Shown: positions 12,701 through 24,197 of the stretch, piece after piece | Layout: each line of letters starts with the position of its first letter | Position numbering within the stretch: the first letter of the stretch is position 1 | Source of the DNA: Vitrella brassicaformis | Taxonomy: Eukaryota > Sar > Vitrellaceae | Reading direction: 5' to 3' | NCBI GenBank assembly: GCA_001179505.1 | Contig: CDMY01000303.1 | Coordinates: 23,479-87,478 of the forward strand | Length of the DNA: 64,000 bases | Position numbers and translations under genes: made by a program | The notes under the pieces: generated by a model | What the model saw: the letters and a program-made list of their open reading frames with translations, nothing else | Told to the model about the DNA's origin: nothing | The model's database searches: none

Positions 12701-15328
12701 GAGGGGGGTGGTGTGCATCGTGCGGTGACGGCCCCGCCGGCCCCTCGACCATCGGCCAAGGAGGAGCACCCCACCGACTTTGCGAGCATCACATCCAGCC
12801 GATACTGGGCACATGTCCCTCTCCAGCTATCATTGCAGCCAAAGGGACAAGAAGAAGGGAATATGCAAAAAGTGCGCATCACGGGCTCGATTCCACCCAG
12901 GAAGGACGACGCGCCGACAGAGCGTCGGGATGTGTCAGAGGGGAAAGGCGGCTTGGGTGAGGACGGTGTGGGTGGCGGCGCTGCCGGGGGTGAGGAGGGC
13001 GATCGTCGTGGTGAGGTCATGAATTTGAACCTTGACAGTGAGGACGAGCACGAGTTGGAGTTTGTGGACCCTTTCGCGGACGGTGAGGACATGCGCAAGT
13101 GGCTCAGGTACGTACGTACGTAGAATAGGAGGGAGGTTGCACAAAGAGCCTCCAGAGTCTCCACCCCCCCAAACACGGGGGGAAGAAAGAGATGGTGTGA
13201 GTGAGACATCCTGCCATCCATTCGTTTGCCCGCCTGCATCTATGCAGGTCTAACGAGGCTGTGGGGCAGCGTGCAGTGGCCGATGACCGACAGCCGAAAG
13301 AGACAGTGAGTGCACACATGGGCGGCGCCAGTGGTGTGGGCGGAAAACGTTCTGCAACCGGCTGGATGGATGTACACAGCACTCACTGCCCTCTGTCCTC
13401 TGTCGCTTTCCTGCAGGCTCTCGACAAGGATGACGACTACCTTCCCGCAAGAATCAAAGCCATCATGGTAAGGGAGGGAGGTGGTCGGGTCAAGCGCCGC
13501 ACGGTATTCTGCGGGTCATCCCTTGCTCTGCCGTCCACTCAGCGGCTCCGCGAGGCCTCTCGGGAGTCACTGGAGGCCGCCCAGCAGCAGCCACTCGGCA
13601 AACTGAAAGGCCAGGGACCTGCACCAGCCATGCTACAGCAGCACCCGACAGCCAAGGCAAGCGACCCAGCTGGCTGGCTGTGTGACACAACACACCCATC
13701 GTCTGTTTTGTTTTGCGTTGTGTGCTCGGCAGGGCCTCGCTGTGCGCGACGCCTTTCTGTCCCGCGCTGTGGATGACCGGTGGGGCTCGAGAGACCGCCA
13801 TCTTGCCGAGCTGCTCATGAGGATCAACGAGTCGAGACAAAAGCTCAAGTACTGGACTCTCACTGTACAGCTCATCGATAATGAGTATGGAGGTGCTGGA
13901 TGTTGTGTCGTTCGTTCAGGAATGAGTGGCGTCTGCTGGCCGGCCCCACGGCATGCCATGGCAGGAAAGGGGCAGCTGACGTCACCAGGCCGCCCCGTGA
14001 CGCCCTGGGCTGCGTACTCGACACTCTCGACGTGGCCGACAAAGTCTGCTGGCAGGTGCTAACGAAGGCACACAGAGGGATACAGGCCAGGACAGGGTCC
14101 CATCGCGTGTGGATGGGATGGCGTGCAGATGTGTGTGGACCTGCTGGCCTATGGCGAGGCGCACGACGTCGACCTGGCTGAGTTTCTGACCGCAGGGATG
14201 GACGACTCAGGCAATCTGACAGGTGAAATGCCGGCATTCTTCCCACTGGTAGGTATCATGGGAGGGAGGGAGGGAGGGAGAGGGGGAAAGGTGGCCGACG
14301 TGGCTGTCTGCCTGTGTGTGTATGCGTTGGGCACATCTCTAGGCCCATCTGGAGATGCTGGCAGCTCTCAAGGAGGAGTTTGCGGCCCTCGACCAGTCGC
14401 TGGCGCCGGACACCCACCCCCAAGGCCACCAAGAAAGGACGGACCAGCCCACCACCCAGCACCACGAGTGAGAGTAGAAAGAAGACACACGGATAACAGC
14501 ACACAAAGCCATGGCACCCCATCCGTTGACCGATCTGGTCTGGCTGCGTGTTCCATCAGGGACGCACCCCGTCCCCGTTCGCTGTCTCCTGCAAGCCGCA
14601 GCCGCGACGCATCGCCCCCGTCTCCTTTGCCAATCCTCGCCCCGCCCTCTCCACCCTCACAGCACCGCCGCGCCAAGCCGAGGCCGCCCATATCGCCTGA
14701 CGCAGACGCCGAGATTCACCATGTGCCGCACGTTCGGGAGCCGCCGAGAGCCGACAGGCCCCGTTCGTCCAGCAAGGCCGCTCCTGCACCTCTGGCACAA
14801 GAGGCGGCGCCTCCATGTATCGGGGGCGGTGGCGGGCAGGGAAAGGGGCAGAGACACAGTGGGCGAGGGGAGGAGGACGGTGGTCGTGGGGGTGTCTCCC
14901 CCTCACCAAGGTCGCCAACATCGCCGGGTGCCAAGTACAGGGCTATCATGGACAAGCTGGACCATAGGGCGGCAAAAGGCACATCGCATGCGCACCGCAG
15001 CAAGAGAAGGGACAACAAGGAGAGACCATTGGAGAGCGGCGGCCCTTTCGCCTACACGTCGATGGATGAGGGCCCCCTGAGCGACAGCGACACGGACCCC
15101 CCGGCAGCACACGCCACAAGCGACACCTTTGCTGCCAAGCTGAAGGAGATGCGGGCACACAAGGGCACCAGACGAGGGGGCCTCGGCAGGCACGTGCCAT
15201 CCCCCGATAGGGCTGCGGTGGTCGAGAGGCAGAGGGAGAGGGAGAGGCGGGGGCTGCCGGGGGGAGGTGGGAGGATTCGCGGCAAGGGGTACCTGCCCTG
15301 TGGCAAGACACAAGAGAATCTCGTCTAG
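9704..15328 (+). CDS. Large low-complexity protein with a possible N-terminal C2-like domain
   Basis: Not recognised as a named gene. The start is ATG 9704 (MSGVSGSRPPPSSSSSAHP). The first exons (9704-9866, ~9991-10082, ~10208-10280, ~10351-10427, ~10534-10574, ~10695-10904) encode a beta-rich segment with EFTFERDIVELGFCSFLVI, KILSRKVSLTLSF and NGEHIAVAFLDLKDFG. Its spacing recalls the NT-C2 fold of EEIG1-type proteins, but weakly. Junctions near 10905/10990 and 11033/11128 keep phase, so the later exons belong to the same gene. These are Ala/Gln/Pro-rich (poly-Gln at about 12604-12637) with acidic patches (LDSEDEHELEFVDPF). A helical part follows (DRHLAELLMRINESRQKLK, near 13797; DLLAYGEAHDVDLAEFL, near 14139), then a Ser/Pro/Arg-rich tail ending TAG at 15328. 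A cytoskeletal or membrane-trafficking scaffold is possible but not shown. Confidence 0.6.
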
Positions 15329-15747
15329 TGGCTGGCGGGTGGTTGTGGCTGGCTGCGTCAGACGTCCGTGGTGGGATGAGACACATCTTGTTGTGACTAT
15401 GTAGCCGCATCAAGGATATGGGCGCTTGAATCTCTGGGTATGGTGAGCTGGCATTGTCAATCGCGAGAAGCATCCATCTCGCTTGGTATGGTGCAAAACC
15501 GTCCACAGATCCCTCAGATGGATAAAAATGCACACAGACAGACAGACAGACAGGCAGACAGACAGGCAGGAACGACATGACATCCATCGCAGGTAGGAAG
15601 GCAGGCAGGCAGTCACACAAAACTGAGCCCAGCAGCCAGTGCACGTGCACGTGCGGCCACAGGGTCATGGTCATATGGTACATTATATAGACTCATGGAT
15701 GGATGGATGGATGGACCCAACGCAACTCGCCGGCAAGGCAACGTCCG
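15329..15747. other. Convergent intergenic region
   Basis: This separates the stop codons of the gene at 9704 and of cysteine synthase. It holds (GACA)n near 15536-15575, (GGCA)n near 15595 and (GGAT)n near 15694. No gene seen. Confidence 0.5.
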
Positions 15748-18245
15748 TCACACTTTGCTGTCAGGCGATGTCGACTTGTGGGCGTTCATGGCGATCGCCT
15801 CGTCGATCTGCTCCTGCACAACACAACACAACACAACACAACACAACAGACTCTTAAAGCTGTCCCCACATGGGTGCGATGACTGCAGTCAGTGTGGCGC
15901 ATAGCACCTGAGTGGCCTGTGCTTCCTGAAGCTTCTCCTCCATCTGTGGGTCGGGGTGCTGCAGAGCCACACACACACACACACACACATACACACAGAG
16001 CCGTGTTGGCTGGGCGATTGCTGGCCACTCATCGATGACTGACTGGTCGTTCGTTCGTTAAGTGATCTACCTACCTGGTCGAGCCACTCAGGGTATGGGA
16101 TGTCCTTGGCGGAGAGGAACTCGGGATTGTACTGCTTGTTGGCGTAACGGAACCCTGGTTGGTTGATGAGAGACAGACAGACAGATGGGCACATCCATGG
16201 CCAATGTGTGTGTGTGTGTTGACTAAGGTGTGTGCCGACCGACGGACGGAGGGACGTACCGGTGTCGCAGAGCACCGTGGCAATCCGCTTGTTGGGCCCC
16301 AGCTTCTCGGCTAACCTGCACACACACACACACACACACACATTCCTGCAGCTGGACTGACTAACCCATACAGACACACACAGACCGTGTCTGTGGTGCA
16401 GACAGACCTGATGGCGGCCGCCACATTAACGCCAGATGAGAAACCCATCGGCAGACCCTCCTGCATGAGGGAAGGACACACTTTCTTTCTTGCGCCTGTG
16501 TGTGTATGTCAGTCAGTTCGGCTCTCTAATGCGCTCGTGGCTCAATCGCTGACCGCTTCGAGCAGCTGGAAGGCCATGGGGACCGACTCATAGTCGGGGA
16601 TCTCGAAGGAGAAGTCCGGACGGAAGCCCTCCAGATTGGCCGTTACGCGACCCTGACCTGCTCGTATACATCAGTAAGTACCGTCATCAGTAACGACGCC
16701 CCACAACAGACACACCCGTCCCGTGTGTGCGCAGTCGGTCACTTCCACCATTCATTCTCGCGCAGCGTACCAATATTCTCGGTGATGGAGCTGCCCTCGG
16801 CCCTCGCCTCGCCCTGAATGAACCACAACACACACAACAGAACAGGAGCACTCACACACAACAGGTTGTGCTTGTGCGTGTGTGTAGGTGTGTTGTGTGC
16901 GTGTCGAACGGTAGTGTACCGTGGTGTAGTATCTGTGTAGGACCGCGCCGGGGACGTCAGCGAGGCAGATCTTGACGCGTGGGTTTTTCTCCTTCAGATA
17001 CATCCCCACCCCCGCCAGAGTGCCCCCCGTGCCAACAGACGACACGAACGCGTCCACACGACCCTCCATCTGCTCCCTGAGCAATCCATGCCACATCACA
17101 CCACACCACACCACAGCAGAGGAGAGCAGACAGAATCTTTGGGTGTGTGTCGGCGGACGATTTGGCAGCATACCCACCCACCATATCTCTGGCCCGGTGG
17201 TCTCGTAGTGCGCCCTCCTGTTGGCCACGTTGTCGAACTGGTTGGCCCAGAAGCCGCCAATCCTCTCAGCCAAACGACCTGCAGAAAAGGGCGAATGCCA
17301 ACACACAAAGACATTCAGGAAGGTACACTCACTCACTACACGTCACGTGGATACAGCTGTGTGTGTAGTGAGTGCATGAGATGAGTGTACACACCTGATA
17401 ATTTGACAAAGTGGTTGGGGTGCCAGACCTTCTGTGGAGGGACCTCGACGAGCTGAACGCCGAGCTGTCGGAGGAGATCCTTCTTCTGGGGGCTCTGCGT
17501 GTTGGGGATGACACAGACGGTCTTGTAGAGGCGCGTGAAGCCCATGAGTGCCAGGCCGATGGCCGTGTTGCCCGCCGACCCCTCGACGACCGTGTCGACG
17601 CCCACGGTCTTGCCCAGCAGCCCCCGCTCCTCACCGTCGCGGATGATGTACACGGCCGGCCGGTCCTTGACCGACCCGCCAGGGTTGGCATACTCGCACT
17701 TGCCGTAGATCTGGCAGCCGCTGATCAGTGACGCAGTGTTCAGCCGAACCAGCGGCGTGTTGCCGACCAGGCTGGCAAAGTCAGCAAACACGTTGTCCTT
17801 GATAATCCGCCTGGGCGTGTATTCCGGCGGCCCCATCTGGCCCCGCCACTCGGACTCCCGGCGGGTGTGATGACGGACGGCAAAGCAGCGGGCCTGCATG
17901 CGGTGGCCACTGTGCGTGGTTGCACGGCGAGGAGGGGTGCCGAGAGATGAAGGGGTGGTGCCCGATGGGTGATGCAGCAGACATGAGGCGCCGCGAGAAC
18001 CAGATCTGCACAGACACACACACACACACACACACATGAGTAGATCAGCAGATGACGCAATCATTGAGAGCACGGTGTTTTCGTTGTTTGTTTTCTTGAA
18101 CCGATATCCCTCGAGAAAGTCACCTCATCATTGGGGTTGGGTGCTGGTGCGCGCGATGTCTGTCCTCCCGTTTCTCGATGAGGCGCACGACGAGAGGCTG
18201 CACAGAGCGACAGAGCCGACAGAGAGAAGTATATCCATCAAGCAT
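15748..18245 (-). CDS. Cysteine synthase (O-acetylserine sulfhydrylase), PLP-dependent
   Basis: It makes cysteine from O-acetylserine and sulfide with pyridoxal phosphate. The PLP lysine lies in [11 protein letters not shown], the substrate loop is [16 protein letters not shown], and the phosphate-binding loop is [16 protein letters not shown]. The C-terminal half, with [53 protein letters not shown] and [16 protein letters not shown], resembles the alphaproteobacterial CysK-like type more than the plant cytosolic type (from memory of the family). Exons are about 18245-18123, 18006-17395, 17278-17182, 17076-16920, 16813-16771, 16652-16555, 16460-16408, 16315-16260, 16154-16075, 15958-15908 and 15813-15748. 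The first exon ([20 protein letters not shown]) joins in phase and gives about 110 residues of basic, Ser/Thr-rich sequence before the enzyme, consistent with organelle targeting. The true start could be later. Confidence 0.88.
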
Positions 18246-18382
18246 GTTGCTCACAGATCTGTGTGCTGCTCACCTTCCTTGAAAGGAGCTCAGTGTGACG
18301 GCGATGACGAGGCGCAGATGAGCTCAGTCAGCATCGACGCAAGCAAAAACACGGGCTTCTCATGGTGGAGAGATTAGCTTCC

Positions 18383-18414
18383 AGGGTTAGGGTTTAGGGC
18401 TCAGGGTTCGGGTT
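18383..18414 (+). repeat. Telomere-like degenerate TTTAGGG/TTAGGG motif
   Basis: The stretch reads as imperfect repeats of AGGGTT, TAGGGTTTAGGG and CAGGGTTCGGGTT. TTTAGGG is the telomere unit of plants and several algae. The motif sits inside the divergent interval (18246-18526) between cysteine synthase and the next plus-strand gene, where it could be a telo-box regulatory element or a short interstitial telomeric relic. Confidence 0.55.
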
Positions 18415-18526
18415 GCTGACGAGCTCCCGGGCGCTGGAATTCACCGCCTTCTTCTGCCCTCCCTTCCCTCTCCAGGCGTGTTCTCGCCGAACCCGAACCC
18501 GAATGCCATCATGATGCCCTAAATTG

Positions 18527-19279
18527 ATGGATATCTGCTTGCGTTTTTGCTGCTATCGGCATTTCTCCCTTGCCATGGCGTGCGAGTGGCTCCAGGCACC
18601 TTCCTGATCCCCTCCCAGCCCGTCGGCAAGACAGCCGTCAAGGCGCACAGTGTTGCTCTGCGTGCGCAGAAGAGCCAGACCACAAAGAGCGACAGACACC
18701 CATGGTAGGCGACACACAGAAGAATCAGTCAGCAGCCACTGAGAGATCTGTGAGGCCTTATCTTGTGTGTGTTGATTGATTGAGATCAGGCGTATATGCT
18801 CTTCGGTGAAGCCGACCTTTGGGAGAAAGGCCGAGATTTTGTGGCAGAGGTAGGTAGACACAGAAATGACAACACGGGGGCTCACCTCGGCTTACTTACA
18901 GTGCTGACCCCGTGTGTGTACACCTACAGGTGGAGGAGAGGGCTCTGGCAGAGGGAAAGATTCCCAAGGTCAGTGACCAGCTCAGGGAACTTCAAAGGGC
19001 GAAAGGACGCGCTTTGGACGAGCTCTACAGCATCATTTACGATAAGGGCTGGTGGGCGCTGGCGTTCTATGGCCGCATCGTTCAGCTGAGGCGGAAAATC
19101 GACAAGTGGCAGGACGAGTTTGATGAGCTGTGGGCAAAATATCAGAGACTCGGTGCGATTGATCACACACACGGGCACACGTGCGTTCTCTTTCTCATGT
19201 ATGTCTTTCCTTGTGTGTGTGCACACATCACTCAGAAGGGCCACCGGGCCCCAAGACCTGGCTTGAATTATTCCCGTAG
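18527..19279 (+). CDS. Small helical protein with a secretory-type leader; start unresolved
   Basis: Not recognised. Supported exons are about 18789-18849 (YMLFGEADLWEKGRDFV), 18930-19152 and 19237-19279. The 18930-19152 exon carries a long charged helix including RELQRAKGRALDELYSIIYD and RRKIDKWQDEFDELWAKYQ. The final exon ends PPGPKTWLELFP then TAG, and these three join in phase. Upstream, 18531-18706 holds a frame reading LLAFLLLSAFLPCHGVRVAP followed by a basic Ser/Thr-rich stretch, like a signal peptide plus transit peptide. That frame has no ATG of its own: the ATG at 18527 is one base out of register, separated by a run of five T. The donor near 18705 also does not match the phase of the next exon. 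A sequencing error, an unseen exon or a later start are all possible. Confidence 0.5.
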
Positions 19280-19443
19280 CTAATCAGCAGGGAGGGAATG
19301 CACACGTGAGTGCGTAGCCTTGTAGGTTCTTCGTGGCATGTCTGAATGATGACGCACAGACGATCTACCGATTCCGCCAGGCGGATAGCTGCACCCTACA
19401 GACATAATGTGAGCCACCTTTTTTCCTCTCGATTTGACGCCCT

Positions 19444-19474
<31 letters not shown>

Positions 19475-20506
19475 CGTTCACTCGGGAACACTCACGTGCG
19501 TGTCTGTCTGCATTTACGACTGATTTATGTGTCTGGCCGGCGCGGCAGACCTCTCATCAGTTTTTTGGGTAGTGGGAGTCAGCCAGGCGCCCATTAAGAC
19601 ACTCAAGTCATCGCAGGACACCCAGCACACTTGCACGAAGACGCACAATATTAATCGTTGTCTGTCAGCCGCCAGTGAGTGACGGAGATGCCGTCCGATG
19701 GCATGCAAGCATGCATTACGCAGAGTGAGGTCGGCCAGGAAACACATACGGACACCCAACACACACTGATGCCATGCCATTGTAGCCATAAAGACCAACC
19801 ACAGGGCACGCACACACGAACACGAACACGAATTATGCATCCACTCACTTTAATCGAGCCCCATAGGGCGGGAGACCACTCACTCACTCACCAGTATGTA
19901 GGCTACCAACGCAGGCACAACCGTGCCCACGCCCACACACATGTGGCAGGCAGGCAGGCAGGCAGTCTCACTCCCCTCCCCTCCCCACCCCTTCCAGCAC
20001 TCACTCGGGGCTTATCCCGCCATGCAGCTCCAACCAGCGGGGTTGAAACGCGACGCCAGATGCCATCTCATTTGTCACACCGACACACCCACGCACACGC
20101 ACACGCACAAGCACAAGAGCACCAGCAAGATGTGCAATTGATAAAGGAGAGGAGGAACATCCACGTACTGTCCTGTGCTGTCCTGTACGTGGGTGTCAGT
20201 CAATTCAGCCCGTCAGCCAGTCAGCCACACACATGCAGACAGCCCACACGCCACTACTTCATCAAGCAAACAATCAGTGGGCTGGGCGGCCGGCCGGCCT
20301 CTAGCTAATCATCTACGGGGCGGCGCAACAGAACCTGACGACGGGCTGACAGAAGGGTTCGCCTTGCCAGCTCTCGAGAGCCAAGAGGGGAAGCAAGAAA
20401 AAAGAAGACCCTCTCGCCATGGCAAGGGGTCTGCCTGCCGGCCTGCTTGCCATCCCTTATGTCTACACGTCTATGCTTCTATCGGCCTGACTGTCTGTCG
20501 GCCTGT
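19280..20506. other. Convergent intergenic region, no gene seen
   Basis: About 1.2 kb between facing stop codons. It contains (TCTG)n near 19445-19475, (GGCA)n near 19950, an ACGCAC/ACGAAC-type run near 19810-19840 and another near 20090-20110. No splice-supported frame is visible on either strand. Confidence 0.5.
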
Positions 20507-23500
20507 CTATCTCTCTCTCTGGGTCGTCTTGTGTGTAAGGGCGACCCTATATTCCTGCTGGTCGCACAGCTTGCCCAGCCGCTCGAATGAGGTGATGGTG
20601 TAAGGGGATCGGGCCAGGAGTGGGTCGAAGTGGTGCGTGTCGAGTGGGGCGTCCCTGCTGATGCGCTTCTTGGTCTTGTCGGGGAGGTGCTCGGCCAGGG
20701 GTGCGCCGCAGATGGTGGCCACGCACTCGATCAGCGGGATGGCACCCAGGCCGCGCAGCACCACTGTGCGGATGGGGGGGCGCTGCTCGTCATGCTCGTC
20801 AGATGAAGACGAAGACGAGGATGACGAAGACGATGATGCCGACGGTGAGGATGAAGCCGCCGCACCATTGTGGAAGGGCAGCCCCTGCAGAAACGCCAAC
20901 ACCTGCGCATACGACCCGTACTTGCGACTCGGCTGGCACCACACACACACACACACACACATATGCAACACAGACAGACATGACTACGCAGGCCCTGCTG
21001 CCTTTGCGTGCGTTTCGCTGTCTGGACTGCTTGCTGTCTGGGTGGCTGGCTGGCTGGCTGACCATGTGCCAGAGCTGCAGTTGCTCTATCTGTGTGAATC
21101 TCTCGGGGCGCACGAAGGGCGGCATGAGGGGGAAGGGCTCGTTGCTGGCATACCGGTTCTCGATGGTGAGGACCTTGCAGCCGAAGTCGAGCGTGGGCGG
21201 GACGAACCAGGTGGACTGCACCTCCTCGCTGGGCTCGGCCATGCGCGCCAGGGTGCTGGTCAAGTTGGGTCGGATGAACACCAGGTTGTGGGCACTCTTG
21301 GCCATGAAGGCGAGGCCCTGGTTGATCTCGGCCGTGTGGTGGTCGGGCATGACGAAGGGCAGGCCGCGGCGGATGGGGATGTGCACCTCGGCGGGGTGCC
21401 GCTCGTTGCCCAGCTCGAACTGGATCTTCTTGCGGTCGCAGACGGCCTTGAGCTCGTGCAGGGCCCGCAGACGCTCGGGGGTGTCCTTGGTCATCTCCAG
21501 GTAGTGGCACTGATCCATCCCATCCACACATACAACCAGCCGCAACACACCACAGAAAAAGATAGGGATGGATCCGCCCATTTCTGACTCTGTCTGTCTG
21601 TCTGTCTGCATGTGTGTGCGTGTGTGTGTCTGCATGTGTGTGTGTGTACCGGTGAGCAGATGAGTTTGTCCATCTTGTGGGTGACAGGTTCCTGGAGCAT
21701 GAGGCGGAAGTGCCGCATCTCGCCGGCGTGGATCGCCACGGCCCCCACCTCCTTCAAACGCCTCCCCTGCAGCCTGCCCAACACCTGACCGAACAACAGA
21801 CAGATCGATGCACAACAAACGAAATGAGGACTGACACGACACACTGCTTCTCTCCCTCTCTCCCTCTCTCCCTCTCTCTCTCTCTCTCTCTGCGTGCCGA
21901 CCTGTGTGAGTGTGGTGACGTATGTGACGCATGGGTGGATGGCGAGCAGCTCCAGCGACCGGGTGTGTCGGCACCACTCCATAATGCCGTGGTTCAACGC
22001 CCCGTCGTCACTTGGCGGGGGCGCCGCAAACGGATGCAGATCATCTGATTGACATGTATGTATGCATGGCCATTCATTCACAACACACAACACACACAAA
22101 CATGCCAATGGGTTGACGGAGCGTGAGTGAGTGACTGTATCGCGTTGGCTCACAGCGTTCGGCCACGCCGTGAATCATGGTGGGGATGTGGAACTCCTTG
22201 AGTGCGGTGCAGCGGCCACGCAGACGGTGGCTGAGCGAGAAAGGCAGACACAGACGGACAGACAGACAGACAGACATGGATGGACGCTCTCAGACCTCTC
22301 TCTCTCTCTCTCTCTGGGGCGCTCTCTATGTGCGTGATCAGATGGCTTACTGGACGACCAGCCAGACCCCCGAACGAACAAACACCTGAACCAACACATC
22401 CATCCATCCATCCAGACGGCACACCCCGCTTGGCTTGACACGTCCCTCCCCACCTCCCTCCACACGTCGAGATGCACCCACCCTCCCCACATACCTACCT
22501 TTTCGAGCAGCGGGAAGTCGACGTAGACGTCAGGGTCAGGTATGTCGCCCTCGATCTCTGGCTCGTCCACGCCGTGGCCTCCCACAGGCCCCCCGTCGCC
22601 CTTGACGGCCGCCTTGACGCGCTGGTTCCTCTTGTGGCGGTGCCGCTTCAGGGCGCGCTTGCTCGCTCCTTGCGATGCCGCGGACGGAGGGGAGGGGGAG
22701 GGGGCCGGTGTGGGGAGGGGAATGGCTGCTGCTGCTGCTGACGACGACGACGACGAAGAGGATGCCACCGCCGCGACTGGTGCTATTTCTGCGAATGGGT
22801 CGTCGTCATCAGGCCCATCAACAGCACCATCCTCCGCATCCTCCCCTTGTTCCTCTCCCTGCTGCGGACCCTCATGGCTGCTGTCGCGCCCCTCATCAGC
22901 GTCGTCCCCGGCGCCCTCCTGTCGGCTGGTCTGCCCCCCTCCCCCTCCCTCTCCCTCTCCCTCCCCCCCTGTGTGTGTCTCTCCTTCTTCTAGCTCCCTG
23001 AGCGCCCTCCTCTCTCCTTCTAGCTCGGCGCGGAGGAGGAAGCTGTTGCCCTTGTTGCTCCTCCCGGGGGTGCGGGGGCCGATGTGGCCGCCCTCCAGAG
23101 TGAGGTGCGTGATGCGGGGGGCCGCAGCCCGCAGGATTGCCAGGATGCGGCTGACGGGCGTGGCGCGGCGCAGGTGGATGTCGGCCGTCTTGACCTCCCC
23201 GGAGATGCGCAACACCCACTTGTCCGGCAGATCCTCCCAACTGTCGCGTCGTATGTATCACAAACACACACACACACACACATCCATCCCCGTACACGTG
23301 CCCCCGTGTGGTACCCTCCCTCCCCTACCCGGCTCCCCCCTCGCGGATGTGTAGGTGTTCGAAGACGCCCGTGTGTGGGGCTGTGACGGCGAGCCACAAA
23401 GGGTTGTGGGACGGCCGGCCCAGCTTGACGCTCACACGGATGGCCTCGTTGCTAGACAGATGCCTGAATGCCATTCACACACACACGACCATCCATCCAT

Positions 23501-23895
23501 ACCATACGTCACACACACACAGACACATAGAGTGGCTGGGGGCGGCCAGCTGTCTGTCTCGCTCGCCTGAGTGCTCACTCACTTGAGTATATGTGCGATG
23601 ACCCATATCGACGTGTTGTTGCGGATCCGATCAAACAGCCCGTTCCCACCCTGCACACACGCCACGCACACCGAGATAATGAGACTACGAGACTTTCTTG
23701 GCCCTCTCTCTGCACGAACCAACCTGCACTGGCTGCGGGCGGGCCCACGACGGCACCTCCTCGCGCCCGGCGAAGTAGAAAGCGGCACCTTTCGCATCAG
23801 CTCTCCGCTTCAGCTGCAGATAGATACACAGACAGACAAGAGCATAGACACAAATCCATCGGGGAAGGAGGCAGAGAGCGGCCGCGGCTCACCAT
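20507..23895 (-). CDS. F-box/LRR-like protein with acidic low-complexity insert
   Basis: Not a named orthologue. Read on the minus strand, a start codon alone may form the first exon (ATG at 23895 directly before a GTGAGC donor), joined to an exon near 23813-23725 that begins LKRRADAKGAAFYFAGREE. An F-box-like pair follows: FDRIRNNTSIWVIAHILK (near 23650-23585) and LSSNEAIRVSVKLG (near 23460-23340). The next exon (~23240-22500) has ITHLTLEGGHIGPRTP, a leucine-rich-repeat-like turn, then a long Glu/Asp/Ser/Ala insert and a basic stretch KRALKRHRHKRNQRVKAAVK. Exons at about 22200, 22045-21905, 21790-21655, 21515-21065 and 20940-20507 contain GHMVS-type and beta-rich segments typical of LRR-like tails. 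The stop is at 20507. A ubiquitin-ligase adaptor role is an inference; the start is uncertain. Confidence 0.5.
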
Positions 23896-24197
23896 TGCTG
23901 CGCTGAGGCGTCGTCAGAGGGGCTACGCTATCTATTGCTACGCTATGGCGGACGGCCTCGCCGTCATCTCATCAGTGACTGACTGACACCCGCTGCTGTC
24001 CAGTGGGGAAAAACAGGCATACAGGCACAGGAAGCATCCATGCGAGCTCAACAAAGAGGGCAAGCTCCAATGGCAAGCTCAGAGAAGGGGAGAGGTCGGT
24101 CCGTTAGTTGGACAATGCGTTGAAGAGATCCAGTCCAGTAGGAAGCATCTGCAACGATCCATCCATCCATCCATCCGGCCATCCATCCATCCAGCTC
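23896..24197. promoter_or_regulatory. Bidirectional promoter region
   Basis: About 300 bp between the start of the F-box/LRR-like gene (minus) and the PHD-dioxygenase gene (plus). A (CCAT)n run lies at about 24156-24194, just before the plus-strand start. No named element seen. Confidence 0.4.

Noticed and set aside
20637-21587. 316-residue plus-strand frame
   Set aside because: Antisense to the F-box/LRR-like gene, whose minus-strand frame has splice-bounded exons and better amino-acid content.
24108-24197. Upstream in-frame extension of the PHD-dioxygenase
   Set aside because: It would need a TTG start and translates a (CCAT)n repeat; the ATG at 24198 is the natural start.
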